DNA of 49,996 nucleotides, taken from NCBI RefSeq assembly GCF_022179385.1, contig NZ_BPQS01000038.1:1-49996 (forward strand), written 5' to 3'. This stretch comes from Methylobacterium longum (GTDB lineage: Bacteria > Pseudomonadota > Alphaproteobacteria > Rhizobiales > Beijerinckiaceae). Position 1 is the first letter of the stretch; every line of letters starts with the position of its first letter. This document shows, piece by piece, positions 45,303 through 49,996 of the stretch. A program made the translations under genes and the position numbers. The notes beneath the pieces were generated by a model, which saw nothing but the letters and a program-made list of their open reading frames with translations, made no database searches and was not told the DNA's origin.

Positions 45303-45803
45303 ACGGCGCCTCCGGCCGATCGTGCCGGCGCCGAGTGTCGGTCCTGCCGGGGGGGGGGAAGATGCTGTTGGCCGAATCGATGCCGACGGTGGTGATTTCC
45401 ATGGGGATGGCACCTGCCTCCGCTCGGCTACCTGGTGAGCAGCCACATTCTGGCAAGCATTTGCCGTCAGTCGAGGCGGACATCATCCACCTTATCTGCT
45501 GTTATGGTAGTCCGACTCCAAAGCAGCTCTTCTGCTCTCGGCCACTTTCTGCCCTCCGGATTGCGCCATAAGCGGAAGGTCGCCGGTCGTCGTGAAGCGG
45601 ACGTTCCGCATCCGACCCAAGTCGTCCCTACTGACGGCCGTTGGCGTTTCCCAAAAGCGGTCATTCGTCGGCCACTCGGTAACTTCGGCTTGGGGTGGCG
45701 AGCGGGCCTTGGACTTTCGGCTAGAACCGGACGTTCCGCCCACGAGCCGACATAGTCGTACAAATTTCCTCAAGATCTTCTGGAATGCGGACCTTGACCC
45801 CGA
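45303..45803. other. Gap with a G10 run and the second copy of the 101-bp repeat
   Basis: A run of ten G lies at 45349-45358. Copy B of the dispersed repeat is at 45598-45698. No supported gene. The sequence up to the BLUF gene end looks like degraded mobile-element DNA. Confidence 0.4.
45598..45698 (+). repeat. 101-bp dispersed repeat, copy B
   Basis: Pairs with copy A at 42774-42874 in opposite orientation, gapless, about 80 percent identical by hand count. Together they bracket the PLP enzyme, its leader and the Asn-Gly exported protein. Confidence 0.6.
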
Positions 45804-46271
45804 TCAAACTCGACCAAGCGGGCTCAAATCGAGTTGTTCGAGAATGCGCATCAGCGTCACCCGATTGTTTTTGTCTTCTGTGCTTTCGAGCGCATCCTGT
45901 AGTACCAGACGGATATCCTCGGCTTCGACCTTCTCCATGTCCCAGTTCGGATAGAGGCGCTCTCGCTCTTCCTCGCTCTGGCTCAGCGAAACGATGTCAT
46001 GATGACGCTTGTCGCGATGCAGGGTCGCGATCAGTTTCTGTATCTCGGCAGCCGGCCCCTCAATCCACTGGAAGAAGACGCCGCTGCCGAAAACCAGAAC
46101 CCCGGTGATGCCGTGTGCGAGATTGTTGCGCTGGGCCACCGCGACGATGCGGGAAACTTCGGCGTCGTCAACACCTTCTGCGGCACGACTACAGTAAACA
46201 AAATGGTAGAGTGGGACCAGCGTAGCTTCGTCTAAATCTGCGCCGCGCGGAATGCCGTATTCGTCGAACAT
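45804..46271 (-). CDS. Single-domain BLUF blue-light photoreceptor
   Basis: A 155-residue protein that should bind FAD and sense blue light. ATG 46271 is preferred; an in-frame ATG at 46337 would add 22 residues. The BLUF domain is at ~20-115: VPLYHFVYCSRA with the key Tyr26, RNNLAHGITGVLVF with Asn50, and FFQWIEGP with Gln68, followed by LIATLHRDKRHHDIVSL and ERLYPNWDM, where the Trp corresponds to the mobile Trp of AppA/PixD-type domains. The Tyr-Gln pair that rearranges its hydrogen bonds on light is intact. After the domain there is a short helical tail (DIRLVLQDALESTEDKNN) and no output domain, so it must act through a partner. It is third in a co-directional group with another BLUF protein and a B12-binding protein. 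Confidence 0.85.
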   Translation of the reverse strand: MFDEYGIPRGADLDEATLVPLYHFVYCSRAAEGVDDAEVSRIVAVAQRNNLAHGITGVLVFGSGVFFQWIEGPAAEIQKLIATLHRDKRHHDIVSLSQSEEERERLYPNWDMEKVEAEDIRLVLQDALESTEDKNNRVTLMRILEQLDLSPLGRV

Positions 46272-46413
46272 CAGTAAGCTCGCCTCACTTATGCTGGGTA
46301 GATCTATGGGCAGCTTGAACCGGGCCAATGCCCGCATTCACCGAAGGACATCGGTCCGATCCGACTAGTAGCTTTTCATCGATTGCAGATTTTCTAGCCG
46401 GTCATAAGGCGCG

Positions 46414-46824
46414 CTATGCGTCTTCCCGTTCAGGTTCAGCTGCAAGCCGCTCGAATATTTTGAGTGCTTGCAGGTAAGTGGCTTGATCTATCGCTCCGTT
46501 CGCAACTTCAGATTGTGACCACATCCAAGATCGGGCTGGATCATCGCGCATGGCCCAGCCGGGGAATAAACGGTCCGTCACAGTGTGATAAGATAGGCGT
46601 CTGATCTCCAGATGCCGGTCGTCCCTTAAGATCCGGGCATAGGTGGCATCCAGCGCTGCGGCCGAACCCTCTAACAACTGCAGATAAACATCTGCCCGAC
46701 AAATGAGGGCGCCGGTAATCCCATCGCGCGAGTTGCATCGCCGCGATTGCGACAAGATGCCATTGAGCATCGCTTGATCAAATCCGAAGGGGCGTGAGGC
46801 ATAGATGAGCTGAACGACAGACAT
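46414..46824 (-). CDS. Second single-domain BLUF blue-light photoreceptor
   Basis: A 136-residue FAD-binding light sensor starting directly with the BLUF domain: SVVQLIYASRPFG with Tyr8, CNSRDGITGALIC with Asn31, YLQLLEGS with Gln49, ARILRDDRHLEIRRLSYHTV, and LFPGWAM with the semi-conserved Trp. A short C-terminal helix (QATYLQALKIFERLAAE) resembles the capping helices of short BLUF proteins. The sequence differs strongly from its neighbour at 45804-46271, so this is not a recent duplication. It lies 102 bases after the B12-binding gene and 142 bases before the other BLUF gene, all on the same strand. Output is probably by protein-protein contact. Confidence 0.88.
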   Translation of the reverse strand: MSVVQLIYASRPFGFDQAMLNGILSQSRRCNSRDGITGALICRADVYLQLLEGSAAALDATYARILRDDRHLEIRRLSYHTVTDRLFPGWAMRDDPARSWMWSQSEVANGAIDQATYLQALKIFERLAAEPEREDA

Positions 46825-46926
46825 TGCTGCTGGATCCTATCAGGCCGTCGGATCGTGGAAGAACCTACATTCGTTCGCTCGCAAGCCCGGAGGATGATAA
46901 CTGGCTTCGGCGGTTGCAGAATTTCC

Positions 46927-47820
46927 TCATGGCCTTATCGAGCGTTCTGACCTTGCAGATGGGAGCAGTCTCTGCGCGAGGAGCACCGCGGTGGGGGCAT
47001 CGACCGCCGAGGCATCAGCGCCGACCCGTTCGACATATTCGGGATGTTCAAGGAAGACGGGTCCCCCAACCATGACGCCTATCGAAGGGTTGAGGGACGC
47101 CTGTCGTACCGCCTGGATCGAGGAAGCAAGTTGATCGAGGTGGCTCTCCCGGCTCAGCGTCAGACCCACCACGCCGAACAACTCCGAACCTACGAGATTG
47201 GAGATTTGTTCAGGAGTGGAGGCAAGGCCGCTCGCCACATGCCAGCCGGCCTTCCGCATGAACTGCTCGACAATCGCCAAGCCGAAGGTGTGTAGTTCGC
47301 CTGGTGCTCCCATCAGGAGGATACGGCGCTCACTATCGTAGGGCGCGATGCCTCCGTCTGAGCCGAACGTGGCCAACAGGAACTGAAGTTGGGCGAGGCC
47401 GACCGTTACCTCGATGAAGTCGCACAGATCGTCGTCCCACATGCGTCCCAGCAGGGCCGCCGTAGGTGCCAGCAGGTCGAGGAAAAGGTCGTCGACGCAA
47501 TAGCCCTTGGACGTCAGAGCGGTGAAAGCGTCCATGACGGCCGCGACGTCGTGCCTGAGGATCAGATCTGTGAAGCCCGCGACCGTTTCTGTATCCAGCT
47601 TCGGTAGAACGTCTGATCGGACCTGCTTGTCGCCGCGATCAACCAATATCAGCCGAGGGATGATGTCCGTCTGAACGATGTGGCCGAGCGCAAGGGTTCG
47701 CTGCCGTGCCTCGTCGACGGATCTCCGTCGTGCATAATCCTCGCGGACATACGCCGCCTCAGCGATCCCCTCCGTGATCAGACCGGCCCACTCTCGGTGG
47801 GGTGATCCCTGATCCAGCAT
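46927..47820 (-). CDS. Cobalamin-binding regulator of the AerR/PpaA/AppA-SCHIC type
   Basis: A 297-residue soluble protein; ATG 47820 is used (GGGGATGAG upstream), with ATG 47850 as an alternative. Residues ~75-150 form the helical cap (ETVAGFTDLILRHDVAAVMD, LLAPTAALLGRMWDDDLCDF, EVTVGLAQLQFLLATF). The LLG-x-x-W-x-x-D-x-C-D-F-x-x-V-T-x-G-L-x-x-L-Q pattern is that of AppA SCHIC and PpaA/AerR. The Rossmann domain follows (RILLMGAPGELHTFGLAIVE), where ExHxxG replaces DxHxxG but His177, the cobalt ligand position, is kept. The end is MVGGPVFLEHPEYVERVGAD. In Rhodobacter such proteins use B12 or heme to modulate the repressor PpsR/CrtJ. Here it heads a group with two BLUF genes. Confidence 0.82.
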   Translation of the reverse strand: MLDQGSPHREWAGLITEGIAEAAYVREDYARRRSVDEARQRTLALGHIVQTDIIPRLILVDRGDKQVRSDVLPKLDTETVAGFTDLILRHDVAAVMDAFTALTSKGYCVDDLFLDLLAPTAALLGRMWDDDLCDFIEVTVGLAQLQFLLATFGSDGGIAPYDSERRILLMGAPGELHTFGLAIVEQFMRKAGWHVASGLASTPEQISNLVGSELFGVVGLTLSRESHLDQLASSIQAVRQASLNPSIGVMVGGPVFLEHPEYVERVGADASAVDAPTAVLLAQRLLPSARSERSIRP

Positions 47821-48351
47821 TGTCTCATCCCCATGGTCCGGGGTTGGCATCCCCGCTCATTATTGGCCGTCGTCCGGCGAGTACGAGGCGTAACAGAGAC
47901 GCAAATGCGCAAGTTGTAAAGAAGGCGGCTTTTCTACCACACGCGGCCGATATCGGCGGGCTGCGGCGGGCTGAGAAACACAGCCCCCATTCGCTGAACT
48001 ACAGGTCTTCGAACGTCCGCCTCTCGTCGACCGCAGCCTAAAGCGGACCGACCGCTCCCCACCCAACCTGGTCGTAGGTCCTCGTCCACCAAGCTGCCTC
48101 AGAGCAGACGTTCTGAGCTTCTGCAAAGGGTCAACAGCTTCCGTCAGCATGTAAGCAGTGGATTGCTGCGAGCAGGGCCGAGCTCAATCGGTAAGGTGCT
48201 GGACCTGCCCTGGACTGTGCCGGCAAAGCACGCATTGCTCTGGGCGTGACAGGCTGATGATCCGCAGCCCGGTCCGATCCCGCTGGCCCATAGCCACTCG
48301 CGGGGTCTGCTCAGTGACAGCGCTACGCTGCCGCCAAAACCGGATCATGCC
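47821..48351. other. Gap between the photoreceptor group and the recombinase module
   Basis: 47850-47940 is the upstream region of the leftward B12-binding gene. No coding frame is supported. Around 48175-48205 a short stretch looks like a tRNA D-arm but lacks the rest. The region marks the border of the mobile module that starts at 48352. Confidence 0.35.
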
Positions 48352-48921
48352 ATGTACCGCAAATCCAAGTCCGACACGCTCAGCCCGATCCAGCACCTCA
48401 TCCTCACCGCCGCCGTCAGCCATCCCGGACACCGGCTCGCCCGGCCTGAGGACATCAAGCCGCCGACCTACCGCTCTGCCCTTCAGGCCCTGCGCCGCCG
48501 CGGTCTGGTCATCGACAGCGTTGCAGAGGGTGGTTCAGGACGCAGGTCCGCCGCACCCGTTTTGTCGGAGGCCGGCTTCGCCCACGTGGCTCCCGCCACT
48601 CTCGAGGTGCAGACGGTCGCGAAGCCCGAGCTGCCCACGGTCCGCTCCCCACGTGCCGGCTCGAAGCTCGATCGCCTCGTCGCCATGCTCGCTCGCCCGG
48701 ACGGCGCGGGCATCGACGAGCTCGTCGGTGCCCTGGGATGGCTGCCACACACCACCCGCGCCGCGCTCACCGGGCTGCGCAAGCGAGGCTACGCTCTCAG
48801 CACGGTACGCACCGCGGGCGTGCCGATCCGCTACCGCATCGCTGCCGACGAGCCGCATGCCAGCGACACCGCGGTGCCGCCCGCCGGTGAGATTGCCACC
48901 ATCACTGAAGAGGCCGCTTGA
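48352..48921 (+). CDS. DUF3489 domain protein of a mobile-element module
   Basis: A 189-residue protein from ATG 48352. The N-terminal ~70 residues look like a small winged helix (LSPIQHLILTAAVSHPGHRL, TYRSALQALRRRGLVID). The DUF3489 domain is at ~100-165: SKLDRLVAMLARPDGAGIDE, LVGALGWLPHTTRAALTGLR, KRGYALSTVR and IRYRIAADEP, again wHTH-like. The tail is acidic. It is the first of three tightly packed genes (DUF3489, DUF2924, serine recombinase), a set that recurs in alphaproteobacterial accessory regions. Its role is probably DNA-binding control or recombination accessory; this is not established. Confidence 0.85.
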   Translation: MYRKSKSDTLSPIQHLILTAAVSHPGHRLARPEDIKPPTYRSALQALRRRGLVIDSVAEGGSGRRSAAPVLSEAGFAHVAPATLEVQTVAKPELPTVRSPRAGSKLDRLVAMLARPDGAGIDELVGALGWLPHTTRAALTGLRKRGYALSTVRTAGVPIRYRIAADEPHASDTAVPPAGEIATITEEAA

Positions 48922-49388
48922 CGAGCAGCGACCTCGTCGCAACCTTGGCTGCCTTGCCGGGCCTTAGCACGGTCGAGTTGCGCACTGAGTGGCGCTGCCT
49001 CTTCCGCACTACGCTCCCGCTGCTCAGCCGCGACCTGCTCGTGCGCGCCCTGGCCCACCGCACCCAGGAACTCGCACACGGCGGCCTGACCAAAGCTACC
49101 CAGCGCCGCCTGCGCGCCCTGACAGAGATGGCGTTGGATGCAGATCCATTATGCTCCGATGCGAGAGCCCCCGCGCTCCGACCAGTCACGCTCTCGCCGG
49201 GCACGCGGCTCGTGCGCGAGTGGGGCGGTCGCACCCACGTGGTCACCGTCACTGCGGACGGCTTCGAACATGACGGCCGGCGCTACCGGTCGCTCAGCCA
49301 CGTCGCCAGCACCATCACCGATGCGCACTGGTCAGGACCCCGCTTCTTCGGCCTGACCGGAACCAGAGGAGCCGCACGCCATGGCTAA
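48918..49388 (+). CDS. DUF2924 domain protein of a mobile-element module
   Basis: A 156-residue protein with a TTG start at 48918 overlapping the DUF3489 stop (TTGA). The DUF2924 features are LSTVELRTEWRCLFRTTLPL, then SRDLLVRALAHRTQELAHGG, LRPVTLSPGTRLVREWGGRT, and HVVTVTADGFEHDGRRYRSL followed by SHVASTITDAHWSGPRFFGL. The last block (G-x-x-Y-x-S-L-S-x-x-A-x-x-I-T-x-x-x-W-x-G-P-x-F-F-G) is the RAMA-like part of the family. It overlaps the recombinase start by 8 bases. The strict coupling suggests the three proteins act together; the function is unknown. Confidence 0.88.
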   Translation: MTSSDLVATLAALPGLSTVELRTEWRCLFRTTLPLLSRDLLVRALAHRTQELAHGGLTKATQRRLRALTEMALDADPLCSDARAPALRPVTLSPGTRLVREWGGRTHVVTVTADGFEHDGRRYRSLSHVASTITDAHWSGPRFFGLTGTRGAARHG

Positions 49389-49809
49389 GCCGAAGCCGGC
49401 AGTTCCCGCCCGCACCGGCCAACCGCGACTGCGCTGCGCGGTCTACAGCCGCAAATCCAGCGAGGAAGGCCTGGAGCAGAGCTTCAACTCGCTCGATGCC
49501 CAGCGCGAGGCTTGTGTCGCCTTCGTTGCCAGCCAGCGGCATGAGGGCTGGCAGCTCCTGCCCGCCCACTACGATGATGGCGGGTACTCCGGCGGCACCA
49601 TGGAGCTACCCGCCCTCAAGCGCCTACTCGCCGATGTGGAGGCGGGCCGGATCGACGCGGTCGTGGTCTACAAGGTCGACCGCCTCACCCGCGCGCTCTC
49701 GGACTTCGCCAAGATCGTCGAGGGGCTCGATCGCCGTGGCGCTTCGTTCGTATCGGTGACGCAGGCCTTCAACACCACCAGCAGCATGGGCCGGCTGACG
49801 CTGAACGTG
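49381..49809 (+). pseudogene. Serine recombinase (resolvase family), truncated by an IS insertion
   Basis: About 143 codons of the N-terminal resolvase domain remain: RLRCAVYSRKSSEEGLEQSF with catalytic Ser26, NSLDAQREACVAFVAS, YDDGGYSGGTMELPALKRLL, RIDAVVVYKVDRLTRALSDF and NTTSSMGRLTLNV. The family normally continues with LLSFAQFERE and then the large recombinase and zinc-ribbon domains. Instead, the sequence after codon 143 is the end of an IS3-family element, and the reading frame closes at 49878 with unrelated residues. The protein is therefore inactive unless the IS excises. It is third in the DUF3489-DUF2924-recombinase module. Confidence 0.85.
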
Positions 49810-49996
49810 GACTTGCCTCAGTTCAGTGGAGAGCGGTTTGGTGGGCGATGCCCCTCTCGAACTGGGTGGGGCTTGTGAAGCCCAGCGCCGAGTGACGGCG
49901 GCAGGGATTGTAGAAGCCATCGATGTAACGGGCCAGCGCGGCGATGGCCTCGGCTCGCGTCTGGAACGCGGTGCGCCAGACCAACTCGCTCTTCAG
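49808..49996 (-). mobile_element. IS3-family insertion sequence, right end only
   Basis: The element begins at about 49808 with TGGACTTGCCTC, then AGTGGAGAGC, and runs off the window edge. Its transposase reads leftward, so this is the 3' end of the element. The terminal sequence matches the left end proposed for the element at 30758, pointing to related elements. The insertion splits a serine recombinase gene. Confidence 0.75.
49823..49996 (-). CDS. IS3-family transposase OrfB, C-terminal part
   Basis: The last 57 codons of an IS3 OrfB are visible, entering from the right edge: LKSELVWRTAFQTRAEAIAA, LARYIDGFYNPCRRHSALGF and TSPTQFERG, ending at a TGA read at 49825-49823. The FxT(R)-x-E-A-x-x-x-x-x-x-Y-I-x-x-(F/Y)-Y-N-x-x-R-x-H-S-x-L-G-x-x-(S/T)-P pattern is the conserved end of the IS3 integrase-like domain; the final DDE Glu lies just beyond the window. 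This part looks intact, unlike the transposase at 31104. Confidence 0.88.
   Translation of the reverse strand: MKSELVWRTAFQTRAEAIAALARYIDGFYNPCRRHSALGFTSPTQFERGIAHQTALH

Noticed and set aside
48175..48235. tRNA-like sequence (GAGCTCAATCGGTAAGGTGC)
   Set aside because: It resembles a D-arm, but no matching acceptor stem, anticodon arm or T-arm could be built. At most it is a tRNA fragment left by integration.

Overview
The window looks like chromosome or accessory DNA of a GC-rich alphaproteobacterium, most likely Methylobacterium or a close Rhizobiales relative. The evidence is an alphaproteobacterial Porin_2 porin, a DUF892 stress protein, a DUF1353 lipoprotein, a DUF3489-DUF2924-serine recombinase triplet, many small exported proteins, and overlapping stop/start codons in GC-rich operons. 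The genus is inferred from remembered protein families, not from a search.

Layout. 0-8 kb is sparse: an outer-membrane protein cut by the left edge, small exported or membrane proteins, DUF892, DUF4188 and DUF4142 proteins, a Cache-domain protein, and two decayed copies of one HNH-like gene. 8.7-15.3 kb is a compact cyclic-ureide or hydantoin-type catabolic cluster: M20 amidohydrolase, dihydroorotase/allantoinase-like hydrolase, Asp/Glu/hydantoin racemase, ATZ/TRZ amidohydrolase, and a peptide-type ABC binding protein without its transporter. 16.6-23.5 kb is an RND efflux operon (permease, adaptor, response regulator, sensor kinase) whose permease carries an in-frame TAG. 24.5-32 kb holds a porin, membrane and lipoproteins, tandem repeats, gene remnants and a broken IS3-family element fused to the tail of a DNA methylase. 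32-41 kb is a metal-homeostasis region: a CzcB/CzcA efflux pair divergent from an OmpR-type two-component system, then a small wHTH-like protein, cytochrome b561 and a VIT/CCC1 transporter. 41-45.7 kb is a patchwork with a low-GC ABC binding protein, a MITE-like element, inverted 101-bp repeats, and a trans-sulfuration-type PLP enzyme behind an unusually structured leader. 45.8-47.9 kb carries two single-domain BLUF photoreceptors and an AerR/AppA-SCHIC-like B12-binding protein. 48.3-50 kb is a DUF3489-DUF2924-recombinase module whose recombinase is broken by an IS3-family insertion running off the right edge.

Two loci stand out. First, the BLUF-BLUF-cobalamin cluster has, as separate polypeptides, the domain combination of the photoreceptor-antirepressor AppA. 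Second, the leader of the PLP enzyme at 43080 can form a hairpin followed by an H-type pseudoknot whose 3' strand can instead pair perfectly over 12 bp with the ribosome-binding site and start codon. That is the layout of a riboswitch or other translational switch, and I do not recognise its class.

Several genes are broken by nonsense codons or by indels in homopolymer runs. Some may be sequencing errors; the decayed HNH copies and truncated transposases look like real decay.
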